Source: Euglena gracilis
Taxonomy: Eukaryota; Euglenida; Euglenophyceae; Euglenales
Length of the DNA stretch: 64,000 bases
NCBI GenBank assembly: GCA_039621445.1
Contig: CP154956.1
Location: 78,922,474-78,986,473, forward strand
Direction of reading: 5' to 3'
This document shows positions 31,978-42,668 of the stretch, piece by piece; within the stretch, counting starts at the first letter, position 1, and every line of letters starts with the position of its first letter. The notes under the pieces were generated by a model, which was not told the DNA's origin, ran no database searches, and saw nothing but the letters and a program-made list of their open reading frames with translations. The position numbers and the translations under genes are program-made.

Positions 31978-32406
31978 GTGTACGTCCAAAGCTTTCCCTT
32001 TTCCCCTTTTTGGGCCTTTCTGGAACAGCCTTTCGCTTTCGCCTTGGTGCGCAACCTACTTATGGTTGGGAAAAGTCTTTGGAGTAACAAAAAGTGGTTT
32101 TCCTATTTTGTTCCCAATTCCCCAAGAGGCAAAGCACAAGACAAAGACTTCAGAAGTTTCCTCTGATGTCAAGTTCAGTTGTTTCGAGGGTTTTTCCCTC
32201 AGACAAAACCAATGGTGCAACTTGTGGAGCCTGATAGTAAAGAATACCTCTTGTGGGGGAAGGAGAGAAAAGTGCTGACGTGTCCAGGGGCAGATCCCAG
32301 AAGGGTCTGCCACGAACTACCAACTGTGGTTTCCACAGTGGTGCGATCGTCACTGAACCCACTCTGCAGATATCCTACAGAGCTGGGACGTGCCTGGTAC
32401 ACATCC
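31978..32406 (+). repeat. ~430-bp duplication, right copy (block P')
   Basis: Counterpart of 22262-22678. Here its left end abuts the truncated E2 LTR and its right end continues into unique sequence. It has the same hairpins as P. Confidence 0.8.
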
Positions 32407-33284
32407 TCCTCCAAGGGCTACGCCCGATTTCCTTCATGGACCAGGGATTCCCAGGTCCAGTGGGTATATCTATCTTTTCCCTGGTGGGGTTCACTTCTAC
32501 TCCATTTGGTGTCTCTCCTTTCCACACAGTGGCATCCACCCAAAGCCCAAAAACGCGCAAAAGGTTAGCCGCGTTTCGCGGTTACCTATTAGCCGTTTCG
32601 GCTTAGGTGGGGTGTGAAAAAGCCCACTGTGGGAAACGGGGCTTGCTGGTTTACCGTCAAAGTGCCCCATCCACCCACTTTGGGTGTGCCAAAGGCACGC
32701 GGGTTTGGTCAAACGTATTCGCAGAAAACCCGAGGGGAGAGGTGCGGAAGGGGGGCAGGCTCCTATCCTGGCCATACCCGGATAGTGCTCCTAGGCGGTC
32801 ATATCCGCACTAGGAAACAAAAGCCTACTTACAGAACCGACTGCCGGCGACAGCTTTGCGGGGGTGGGGGGAAAGTAGGGAGGAGATGGGGGCTGGCTTA
32901 GGCCAAAACAGAATTCTTGCTGTCTGGCAGCCTTAATGGGCCTTATTGGCAGAAAAGTGACAAATTAACCTATTATTACGGCGTGCGCGCTGTGTGTTGT
33001 GTGTCACTTAGCGGCTTGCCAGGTTTCCAGGCTGCCATCGTCTTCACAGCAGCAGCTCCTTCACGACGTGATAAGAGGCGCTTACCTCCTGCAGACGGTT
33101 CCGACCGAAAGGCCAACGTTGGAGGGGGGGGGCTCATGGATGCTTCCATCCAGAGCTCGTGACAGACCTGGGTTCATCCCAAAGATGCTTAGCGGTTTCC
33201 GCTATCAGTGTATACACCTCCAGGGGTGTCCAGGCTCCATGAAGGCGATTACCTTACGTGGGGTCTGGTAATGCCGCTTCGGCA
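32407..33284. other. Non-coding, probably 3' flank of element E5
   Basis: No open frame is convincing. Short hairpins of the E5 type are present: 32569-32581 (CCGCG-TTT-CGCGG), 32591-32603 (AGCCG-TTT-CGGCT), 32687-32699 (GTGCC-AAA-GGCAC) and 33268-33288 (stem GTAATGCCG, loop CTT). This suggests E5 or its 3' LTR extends into it. Confidence 0.45.
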
Positions 33285-34429
33285 TTACATCCTTTCCAAC
33301 CGCCAATAATCATGGCGGGAGTCCAGGGGATCTTCCACCAGGACCATCTGAAATTGCTGTGGTGGTGGCCTGTCCACAAGCCAGGTTTCTGGCGATTCGT
33401 AGTCGAAGTCAGGTGCCACCCAGTCCTGAACCCATCCTTCAGGGACTGTCTGCTTGGTTACACTCGCTCTTTCCGCGCGGAACCACTGCAGCTTCTCCCA
33501 GATTTTCCTGGGCAGAGTGGCTGGCCAGATGAAGTAATTCATCCGTGGGTGATTGGCTGACACCTGCGGGGCATTCCCCGGGTGGAAGTCAATGGGCATG
33601 TGATGCGCACATTCCGCGCGGACTGTATGGGGTCGTAATACGGCCCCAAGCCAGTCTTTCCAGGAGGTCAACCCGTGGTTTTCAGGTGGTCATTGTGGTA
33701 GGCACCAGCGACCGTTTTGGTCCTGGTTTTGAACAGACGGAATAGTATCTTTTCCCTGTCCGCTGTCTCCCTGAAGTGAGCTAATCTTACCCCTGCCTCC
33801 TCAGCAGCGAGGCGTATCCTCCCGCTGTCGATCTGCCACCCACGGGCCATTCCCGTGTGGCGGTAGTCGTCAAGCTTGAGGTTGGAGTGCTTGAAAAAAT
33901 CCTTGTAATTTTTGTGCAAGGTGGAGTATTCCTCCAGTGGCTTCTGGCCGCTTGGCACGATTGTGCGAACTGCGCCTTCCGCAGTTTGCCAGAAGGTACC
34001 TCTGAGGCAGTTGACGCAGAGCAGTGGTACATTCGTACCATCTCGCTCCGTGTAGTGAAAATTGTGCTTGTGGGTCCAACTGTCCACGCACTTGGCGCAT
34101 ACCAAGGCGGCACAGTTGGGGACGTATACATCCTTGTGGAACGATTTCCGATCCACGGGATTGCACACGTGGACGAGGGGTAATCCCAAGTGAGGTGCAC
34201 TGTTGTACATCTTGTGGCAGACGGTGCAAAGCCACCAAAAACGGTTTTCCGTCGTTCTGTCGACGAGGAATTCCTCGCCGAAGTATTGGGCCAACACTCG
34301 TGGGGATCTGGAATTGTAATATTTCCAGGTCACGTTCTGGTCAAAGGACCATTTTCGGCCCTCACAGAACAGTGGCTCAATCAATCGATTGAGACATTGA
34401 TTTGTCCTCAGTTTGTGATCGATCATCAT
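33285..34429 (-). pseudogene. E5 downstream ORF, Cys-rich C-terminal part
   Basis: I do not recognise this protein. The main frame (34429-33668, 253 aa) has three CxxC pairs with spaced His: WWLCTVCHKMY, LVCAKCVDSWTHKH and LLCVNCLRG, so a zinc-binding fold is plausible. After a frame change near 33670 it continues to 33285 with a Trp-rich tail (NYFIWPATLPRKIWEKLQW). It is the end of a series of minus-strand frames that starts at ~38000, and the DNA is dense in perfect hairpins (for example 33965-33989 and 34264-34277). It may be an accessory or env-position protein of E5, or a captured host gene. Confidence 0.45.
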
Positions 34430-34600
34430 GCACCTGTTTTTCAGGTGATGATTCTCAGGATCATCCTGAGTGATCGCGTTCCAGTCGATGATAACTTCAT
34501 CTTCCGCAGTGGAGGCGCGGGATTTTCCAAGCCCCTTTGACTGAGGTTTCGGCTGTGAGGTTTTCCCATAGCCGGATGACGTGACGTGCGTGAATCCTTG

Positions 34601-35704
34601 TCACGAGGTTGATCCCCGAGAAGAGGATGCAGCACCATGGCCGCCAGCACCACCACCACCTTTCGGTGGGGGCTGCTCACCAGATTTCGGTGCAGGTTTG
34701 CAAGGTGCGGCGCCTGGCTTTGATTTGGCCGAGGCCATCGGGCTTCTGGTTTCCGGAGTATCCAAGGGCCGCCGGTCGGCGTCGCGCTTGCTTGCCCAGG
34801 TGCGTGGTGACGCTTGGGACGGGGGTCTTTTCCCCGACACTGAGCGGCGTTGACCTTCAGCAGGGGTTTTCCGAGCTGAGGGTCGCCCTACACGCTCCTT
34901 CGCGGAACCCGTGGGTTTCCCCGGGGTAGCCGTGGGGGACGGTGTGGGTGCAGGCGTGGCCGGCGCACTTCGCGCTGGTTGAGCCTGTGCTGGGCGCATG
35001 GACGTCCGCTCGGCCTGTTTTTCAGGCGCCGGTGTCCGTCTGCCTTGACGCTTCTGTGCTGTGATTGTGGCTGTGCCCTGAGGTACGGGTTCATCCCGTG
35101 CCTCTGGTGGCACTGCTGGTGCTGGTACAGGTTCAGCCTGTACTGGCACGGTGGGTGTTGTCTCCACTGCCATTGCTGTCTGTTCGCCTTCCGTCCGTGT
35201 CGCTTCCGACACTGGCGGTGGCGCCGCCGTTGGAGGAGGTTCATCCGCCACCATGGCTGTAGTGTCAGGTGTTTCTTCCGCCGGCTGGGCAGTTTCCGCC
35301 GCAGCTGTGGAAGAACTGGCTGCAGTGCCACGTGGAGTGACAACTGCGATCAGTGACCGCAAACCACCAAGTACGCGTCCGCCAAGCGAGGTGCGCCGCT
35401 CAGGTCCTTCACCTGAAGTGGGCTCATCCACTGGCTGCTCTGTCAACGGGGTTTCCCAGGAAACAGGGAGCTTGCGGCGTAATACCTCAGGCGTGTGGGG
35501 TACCGTCTCTGGCGGGTTTTCACGCGGAGGGGTTGGCACACCTGTCGTACTCAGTGAGGTAGGTGACAGTGGTACAGGTGTCATTTCACCTGCCGGCGAT
35601 CCCGGGCGCTGGGCAGTTTCTGCCACAGTGCCCAGCATCACGACAGATGGGCTACGGGTTTCCCGTGCCAGAGGTTTTGCTGGCTGACGTTCATCGTCGG
35701 CCAT
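34601..35704 (-). pseudogene. E5 downstream ORF, Pro/Ala/Thr-rich segment
   Basis: An open frame of 367 codons of low complexity, rich in Pro, Ala, Thr and Glu, with a Lys/Gly-rich end (PKGGGGAGGHGAASSSRG). No domain is visible; it reads like a disordered linker. It lies in line with the frames on either side, separated by small frame changes, so all may once have been one long protein. Hairpins within it include 35125-35143 (stem GTACAGG, loop TTCAG). Confidence 0.4.
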
Positions 35705-35794
35705 TGGGACCGCTTCCTCCTCCTCCTCCTCCGGTTTCGGAGGGGATTCGATTGTCTGTAGCTGAGCTGCAGAACGCGGATCTTTTCCGCTCCT

Positions 35795-36943
35795 TTAGCA
35801 TCCCTGTGCATCTGACAGGCGGTAAAAGCTTATACTTTCACTCCTGTCAGAGTTGGGGTACGGGGGTGGCCATGACGCTCTTACCCAGCTTCCGGGTAGA
35901 GGTTCTGGCTCGTCCTCGTTAATCAAGCAGAGGTCTTCCCACTGCGACCGACGGTTCCAGCCCATGCCATATTCTCCCGTGTCTTCCAGGAAAGCAGGTA
36001 ACGGCAGGGCATAACGAGGTTGACTAACCTCACGTGCCGCGAAAAAGGCCTCGAAGTCCTCCCAGATCAGGATATTCCCGAACTGGGTGTCGAGGTGCTC
36101 CCGGATACCGATTTCGGCCTCCTGCCAGTCCGGCCGCAGGTTCATCCTGCGTCGGTCTGGGGTCATTCGGCCTGGCGTCCACATCGATGTATCCCCGAGG
36201 TAGCCACGTCCTGTGGATATCCACATCAGTGGTCATGTATCCCAGGAAATAGATATAAACCTCCAGGACGTGGGTAATCCACGCCCTGTGCCAGTATTGT
36301 TGCAGCAGAAAAATTTTCTGCCGGTGCTGTTTCAGCACCTTTCGGTCTTGCGTTCCGATCTGGGGATTCCGGCACTGATGCAGGAGAAATCTTCTGGTCG
36401 GCTGGCTCCCCGTATTATCGGCAGTCGGAGGCGGTTTTCCGCGTACTCCGAAATACCAGAAGTCAACAATCTGTACTTCTTTGCAAAACTGGCATTCCAG
36501 TTTGTACCGCTGGGGTACGCGAGGTCGACGTCCAGCACCTTGAACAGAGTGCCCTACATGCTGTCCAAGTGGATTTGCAGATTGCATGTGAACATTACCG
36601 CGGCCTGCGCCTGGAGTTTCTCCGGCAGGAGGTAATACTTCCACTGGGTTCCCAGTGCTCCGACGGAATACATGTGCGTGAAGATTTCCTTCAGCTGTGC
36701 TACGAACGTTTCGTCGTCGGCACATGTATTCATACAGTCGATGTACGTTAGACCGTTTCGGTCGGTAAAAATGCCGAAGTTCTGGCAGGGGTATCCCAAC
36801 CAGAACCACAGCTCCCAGAAACCAGACATTCGGTCCAGGACGACTTCATCCGAATGAGAGTATCCTTCAAACGCATGAAGTTCGGCGCTGTAGAAAAATC
36901 GTTTGCAGTGATCGTACATACGATCCTGCACCACTTGGAGCAC
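35795..36943 (-). pseudogene. E5 downstream ORF, central folded segment
   Basis: Three minus-strand frames join here with frameshifts near 36600 and 36200. The first (36943-36554) is aromatic and Cys-containing (GFWELWFWLGYPCQNFGIF, YIDCMNTCADDETFVAQLK). The second has YKLECQFCKEVQIVDFWYFG and HRAWITHVLEVYIYFLGYM. The third (36226-35795) has NILIWEDFEAFFAAREVS. The composition is that of a globular protein, but I cannot name the family. Perfect hairpins lie inside the coding sequence (36324-36340, 36642-36657, 36910-36925). Confidence 0.45.
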
Positions 36944-38003
36944 CGCTTCGGTGTATCACGTTGCCTGCACGTGTATACTTCTGGAGATCCTTGTCGATTT
37001 TCGACCAGATATCCTCAAGGTAATCGAATACCAGCGCAACGTCATAATCCTTCGTTTTCGAAGGTTCGACGGCTTTTCCACCTTTTCCTGCTGGGGGTCC
37101 GGCAGATGTTCCGCCTTTGCCTGGAGCTGGCCATGCGGCATTTCCGCCTTTCCCAGGTGGGGCTTTCCCACCTTTCTCCTGGCCTTTTCCTTTCCCCTTA
37201 CCCTTGCCTTTCCCTTTACTCTTACCATTTGTGTAAGACAGCCATTCGAATGTCGCCCAGTAATCCCAGTATTCTGCATCTTCCGCAGTATGTACCGGGT
37301 AAGTCACGGATTCCGTGCTGGGCGTCCGAGCAAATTCCTGCTCAGCGTCACCACGATTCGAGTAAATCGGTGCGACCGGGGGTGGTCTGGTTTCCCGCCG
37401 TACGCGTTCTGCCGTCACATCTGGCGCAGGCGAAGCTTCCTCTTCAGCGTCGACGTGCATCGCCGCGGGCAGATTTTCCGACCTCGGCGAGCGGCGCTGT
37501 GGCTGCGGCGTCAGATTTTCCGGGCCGCGGTCACTCTTGCCGGCGGCAGAGCTTGTGGGTCGTGCCGATGGCGCTTCCTCCACAGCAACGTCCTGCTGTC
37601 GCGCTTGTTGACTGGATCGTGATGGAGCCGGGACTCCGGTGAGAGCCGTCACAGCAGCATCATACTGCTGGCGCTCTTCCATCGTCATTTCCGCCCAGTC
37701 AGGGTATCCCTGGCCGGCGGAAACAGGGGGTTGACGTGCGATTTGTATCTGGATCGTCACAGCATATTCATAATGTTGACGTTCCTCCTTGGTATCGAAC
37801 GGCCTGCCAGTCCACGGGTTGACGGGTTCATCCCGCACCTGGTGGACCGGCGCCGCACGAGGCACTGCCGCGGCTTCCCGCGGACGAGTGCTCAGGGCAC
37901 TGTCAGACGTCGCGGGAGGGTTTCCCTCCGCGTGGCGTCTTGGCATAGGGTCAGGTATGGTAGGGTGGGGTTGAGGTGGATACACGTACTGATCTCGTGG
38001 CAC
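36867..38003 (-). pseudogene. E5 downstream ORF, N-terminal side with Lys/Gly-rich tail
   Basis: After the rearrangement junction at ~38003 the frame reads QYVYPPQPHPTIPDPMPRR, a disordered charged region with two similar units (RPFDTKEERQHYEYAVTI and AEMTMEERQQYDAAVTAL), then WDYWATFEWLSY, a GKGKGKGKGKG basic run and a helical end (DVALVFDYLEDIWSKIDKDL). The basic run resembles gag nucleic-acid-binding tails. Its true N-terminal continuation is probably 40186-40862, now displaced and flipped. Confidence 0.45.
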
Positions 38004-38007
38004 TGGA

Positions 38008-38976
38008 GACGGACCACCTCCATTGCCGTTTCCGGGCCCACCACCCGGGCCGCACCCTCGCCGGGGCCGGCACGCACCATCGCCGTCAAGCCTTGCACCT
38101 CTGCCTCGCGGCATCGGTGCTCGGCCTGCACGGCGGAGTTTGCTTGGGCCGCCTCATCCGCCGCCTTTCGAGCGGCCGCCTTGGCTTGCGCCACTTGGCC
38201 TAGAGCCGTCCGTGCTGGGCTTGGATGGTCTCCATGAACTGCGCGATGACCTTGCCTTGCCCCTCCACCACTTGCCGATAGGCCGCCGAGGACGCCTCCT
38301 TCGTGGCCTTGATCTCCTTGTCCATCTCCTCCAGTGCCACGGTGGGCCAGTCATCCCACATCTCCCGGGTGCGGTTGCCCAAGAGGTCGAGCTGGGCCAC
38401 CACCTGCCCGAGACTCGCCTCCACTCCGCGGACTTGGGCTCCCACGGCATCGATGCGGCTCGTCAGCCACACCGCCACCTCCTCCGACACCCCGGGATAC
38501 TCGTCCTGCATCGGCTGGTCTTGCACCGGGACTTCATCCCCGGCACCCATCTCCTCCTGGTACATCTCGGGGGCCATATCTTCCTCGTATCTCTCGCCTG
38601 TGGGCTCAGCCTCGTCGTACATCTCGATGGTCTGCTCGTACGTCTCCTCTGCCACGTCATACTCCACCTGGGACGATGAGGCTTCAGAAAAGGGGGTTCG
38701 TTCCCCACACCCTTTGATCCCCTTTGCGGCTCCCTCTGGGGGTGGTGGTGGGGGAGAACAGCGACCCCGCCGCGGCCAGCAGCGGGAAGCAGGCCCGCAG
38801 CGGCGTGGCGTCCTGCGGGGACTCCAGCCGGAACTCCGGCAGCTGGAGCGGCACCAGCGCGAACGCCGCCGAGGACGCCGCCCCGAACCCCCCCCGGGGA
38901 CGGCGTGGCTGCTGGGCTGGTGCGCAGGGACTGGGACAGGTACGAGGGTGGGGATGGGGTGGACAGGATGGGGCAT
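38008..38976 (-). pseudogene. E4 gag N-terminal part (inverted)
   Basis: The acidic N-terminus EETYEQTIEMYDEAEPTGERYEE matches E2 gag, followed by helical sequence (VAVWLTSRIDAVGAQVRGV, NRTREMWDDWPTVALEEMD) and, after a frameshift near 38197, AQAKAAARKAADEAAQA and MVRAGPGEGAARVVGPETA. The match to E2 stops abruptly at EVVRL (38005-38010). E2 continues with GAMVTRGE, whose E4 counterpart (MVTREELATVV) lies at 40879 on the opposite strand. The gene was therefore split by an inversion. Confidence 0.75.
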
Positions 38977-39256
38977 GTGAGCTGGAGTTGGAATGGGAGC
39001 TGGGGTTTGGGCTTATCGCGTTTTCTTGAGCTGGGCTAGGTGGGTAAATGGGGGATTTTTTTTCTGCGTGCACGCTGAAGGGGACTGAGCAGCGGCGTGC
39101 GTGTGCGGGGGATTGGGATTGGGAATGGGGCGGTCTTTTTCATTTTGGGGAGCCCCATGGTGGGGGACACCCACCACCGGGGCGGGCTGAGCCTGGGGAG
39201 CCGGATCCATCTTGTCGGTGTGGTTTTGTTCCCAGGTAATTTTGTTCTGTGAAATA

Positions 39257-39268
39257 CCTCTGCTACCA
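39257..39268 (-). promoter_or_regulatory. E4 primer-binding site (initiator tRNA-Met)
   Basis: Minus-strand TGGTAGCAGAGG at the inner end of the 5' LTR; its first T is also the last base of the LTR. Confidence 0.9.
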
Positions 39269-39905
39269 GTTTCCCGAGCGATGTTGTTTTTGCCCAGCCT
39301 TCACTCCCGGGGGTCCGTGAGGGGGTACCGGCGGGGTGGGGGGTAGGCGCGATGGGCTCTGGGGAGAGGGGATAGGTTCGGGATACTCCCCTTCCCACGT
39401 AGGATTTTTTCCCGGGGACCGAAGGCCCTCCTTTTGGGGAGTGGTTGGAGGGAGGAGTCCGGCTTGGCGTCCCTTCCGGCAGTGGGGGGGTTTAGGAAAA
39501 GGCCTGGTTGCCCTCCCCTAGGCTTCTTGTACCCCAGCACCAACACCTTTTTTGCTTGTACAGCTCCTCCTGCGCCAGCAGATAACCAATCTTTTGTAAT
39601 CTTTTGCTTGCTCCGCCCTTGGGATTTTTGACTTTCTTGAACTTTTGCACTTTCTTGGCTCCAGCGCCTTTCCTTGAATTCCTGAAACTCCTTGAAAATT
39701 GATATAATTTGACCTTGGTCTTGATTCAGCAGGCACAATCTTGAATTGAAACCATAGGTAAAGAGAGGTAGCCTGCACTGAAAACATCAGAACAGTTAGA
39801 GAGCGGTTTGCGCTATTTTGATGCTGAATTAGCGCAGTGGTTCGCTATGTACAACAGCAGGCTGTAATAGTGGCAACGGAAGGTGCAGCGGCCGGTCCGC
39901 CAACT
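39268..39905 (-). repeat. E4 5' LTR (inverted orientation)
   Basis: It is the reverse complement of 60096-60729 over its full length with few differences. In element orientation it starts AGTTGGCGGACC and ends GGGAAACT. An AT-rich core carries the words TGATGTTTTC and AATTCAAGATTGTGCCTGC. It would hold promoter and polyadenylation signals, which I cannot pinpoint. Confidence 0.92.
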
Positions 39906-39907
39906 GG

Positions 39908-40024
39908 TATGAGCCCGAGGAGGACACTTGGGAGCCATCAACCAGTTTTGTTGGGTATGTCCAGCAAGATTGGAAGCTGTGGAACAAGAAGCATAACATT
40001 GATGTTTCCATGACAAGTTTTTGA
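39908..40024 (+). pseudogene. E5 chromodomain, C-terminal half
   Basis: The frame reads YEPEEDTWEPSTSFVGYV, then QQDWKLWNKKHNIDVSM, ending in TGA at 40022-40024. The (G)YxxEExTWEP motif is the second half of a chromodomain. The first half (HLWKVLWKG) ends exactly at the other E4 border, 60731, on the minus strand. The codon for Tyr is split by the insertion. Confidence 0.88.
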
Positions 40025-40185
40025 GAACGCATGGGAAACCCATGTTTTTTTTTCTTCTATCATTGTTTCTTATCATTCTTTCTTTCCGCAGAATTTATTT
40101 TTACCAGACAATAGTCAAGCGGTTACCCTTACCACCTCACAACTAACAACCTAACCATCCCACCGTACCAACCCCGGGCGGTATC
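40025..40185 (+). other. E5 leader of the downstream ORF, possible 3' splice site
   Basis: A pyrimidine-rich run (TTTTTTTTTCTTCT, then ATTCTTTCTTTCC) ends in GCAG at ~40092. This is the shape of a 3' splice acceptor just before the downstream ORF, as expected if that ORF is made from a spliced RNA. No donor can be assigned. Confidence 0.35.
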
Positions 40186-40862
40186 ATGCTGCCCGGTGGG
40201 AGGGAGCCAGGCGAAGGACCGCCTTACCACCCACCACTCACCCTCAACCTGACCAATATGCGTATGGATGCAGGGACTGCGGCTCAGGGAAACCCTGAAG
40301 CCAGCAGCAGTAGCAGGATGACCCAGATGTCGGCGGAAGCGCGGCCATCTCAGCCATCAGGCTCTCGTCGCCTCCCACCGTATGCGGGTGTGATGATCCA
40401 CCGCACGGCGGAGACGATGAACCGGGTGATGCGTATGAGCGTAAACCTGGCACCAGACCACCTCACACAGGTGTTGTGGGATGACCACTGTCGTCAAATT
40501 TTGACCATCGCGAACACCCCCCAGCCCTGTGGTGTATGTGCGCTCAGGAGATGATGACCGGTCTGGTGTATTACACCGACCCGGACACATCCGGATTCGC
40601 ATGGGACATTATCATGCGTGACCTGGGCCTGAAAGTCCCGCCACAGGTAGCACGGCAAGTACCACCAGTTGGCACTTACACTGCTCATTTTCGTGCTCAC
40701 TCCCCCGGATTACCCGAGGAGGAGACATCGGAAGCTCCTGTCCGGAGTGAACATCCACGCGTGAAAGAAAGTATTTTTCGGTTCCATGAGCACATGCCCC
40801 GGCGGGATCATCCCGTGCAGGAGCACGTGTCTCAGTACACCGTCTCTGGGGATTATCCCTAG
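40186..40862 (+). pseudogene. E5 downstream ORF, first part (inverted)
   Basis: Two overlapping frames joined near 40540: MLPGGREPGEGPPYHPP with a middle RTAETMNRVMRMSVNLAPDH, then TGLVYYTDPDTSGFAWDII and IMRDLGLKVPPQVARQVPP, to a stop at 40860. I do not recognise the family. It is followed by the rearrangement junction with E4 gag (~40865-40875). Its natural continuation is probably the minus-strand frame starting at ~38000. Perfect hairpins (40565-40577, 40581-40594, 40803-40815) match the E5 style. Confidence 0.45.
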
Positions 40863-40878
40863 GAGGCACCAGGGAACC

Positions 40879-42650
40879 ATGGTGACGCGGGAGGAGCTCG
40901 CCACGGTGGTACAGCAGGTGGAGGAGCGACTACAGCGGATGGAGCTCAACTCCAAGACCGAGATCCCTGCGTTGCAGGTGCAATATTTCAACAAGCTGGC
41001 CGACCGGATTTCCGTGGAGTTGGAGGGCAAGTGCAGGGTGTACTTGGAGAAGGCCCTCCGGGAGGTGAACCAAGTGGTGACGGCGCTGTTCAGGGAGATG
41101 CAGATGGCGAAGGAGGAGATCAAGCAGTGGTCTGTCAAGATGTCCGGTATCCGTCCGGCAGGGGGACCCCCGGTGTCCGCGGCGGCTCAGACCACGCCGC
41201 CAACACGAGGGGCAGCCGATCACTACCAAACCGCCCGCCAGCCTGCATCGGCGGGGGCGGCCCGAGCCCCGGCTGAGCGGTCCTCATCGTCAACCACCGC
41301 GCGACTGGCAAGGGAAGGGATATCCAGGCCGCAATCCGCGTATGCATTCCCCCGGCGACCAAGCACCGCAGTCATCCGAGCAGAGCCGCTGTCCGTGTCC
41401 CAGGGCCAACCGTCGTCCTCTGCTGTACAGCGTGCACCATCCCATCCGCAGCCGTCCCGCACGCAACTGCAGCAGTCCGCGGTGTCGTCGCATCCGTCTG
41501 CACCGGCATCGCGACCCGCCAGCACCGCCGCCCCACCAGCGGACCGAGCAGCGCAGCATCCGGCATCACACCCGCAAGCGGCGACCGTCGCCATGTCCAA
41601 GCCGTCAGCACCGGTTCCGGTGCCGGTGGCTGCTGCCCAGTCTGTCCGAGTCCAAGTCCGACCCGTCTCCCAAGTCTCCGTGCCCATGTCAAGCCAGCCG
41701 CTGGGTGCCGAAGGCACCGATCCGCAGTGTGCCGAAGGCACGGTGTACCAGCAAGCCGTCCATCCCAAGCCATCGCATGCCATGCATCAGACACCCGCGG
41801 TGGCGTTCGCCATCGGGATGTCTCCACAGACAGCCATGCAGCCATCAGCCCACGTTGCCGGCGGTCCCCCGCCGGTGGTACAGTCCGCGGTGCCGTCTGC
41901 GACTGCGGCCACACCAGCGGACGCAGCCAATCCCCCCGCGTCGCGGCTCCGACCGGAGCTGCGGCTCGTGCGATCCCGCCGGGGGCCGACGAATACAGCA
42001 CCGATGCTCCTCATGCGTGCGGGGGCAAGTGTGCCCGCACCCGTGAGGGGAACCGCCATCCGAGAAGTCCAAGCAACCACCCTGCCACGGGGGGCTCCCC
42101 AGCTGCAGATCCTGCCACCGCACTTCCTGGATGCGCTCGTGCGGAGGCATCCGGGCCGGTTCTCGGGTAACGCCGAGGACTGGCCCCAATGGATCGGCGG
42201 TGGCTCCACTACCTCCGCGAGGTGGAGGGGATGGTCCCCCTCCTCAGCGAGGCGCAGCGGGTGGCGCTGTTGCGGAGTACGGTGGACGAGGCGACGGCGT
42301 TGCACATCGACCTGATGGTGGAGAACTACCCCGAGATGCCGTTCGAGGAGCTGTGGGCGGGGCTGGACCTGGAGCTGGGTGGGGACGACCGAGAAGCACT
42401 ACGAAGGAAGCTCCGTCACCTCAAGGTGGTGACGCGGGGGAAACTGACGGAGCGCGAGTGGCGGGAGTACTTCGCCAACGCCAAGGGTCTGGCGATGCAG
42501 ATCGGGGACATGACGGACGTGGAGCTAGCCCGCCTGGTGGTGGACCAGCTGGGCAAGCCATGGAGGAAGCGGCTGGCCCATTAGAAGGATCGGCGCGGTG
42601 ACCACACGGCGCTGGTCCTGGAAGGCCTACCGGAGGATGTGACGGTGGCG
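40879..42650 (+). pseudogene. E4 gag, middle and capsid part
   Basis: It starts at MVTREELATVVQQVEERLQ, followed by KLADRISVELEGKCRVYLEK and a long Pro/Ser/Ala-rich linker. The capsid words RRHPGRFSGNAEDWPQW (about 42145-42195), LTEREWREYFANAKG and VVDQLGKPWRKRLAH follow, with one frameshift near 42190. A TAG at 42582-42584 interrupts the frame, but the protein continues in phase (GDHTALVLEGLPEDV) up to the LINE border and resumes in phase at 50700. E2 has the same TAG. Confidence 0.8.
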
Positions 42651-42668
42651 GAGGCGACGGAGATGGCG
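42651..42668 (+). repeat. Target-site duplication of the LINE, left
   Basis: GAGGCGACGGAGATGGCG, identical to 50682-50699. It lies within E4 gag and in phase with its codons. Confidence 0.95.
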
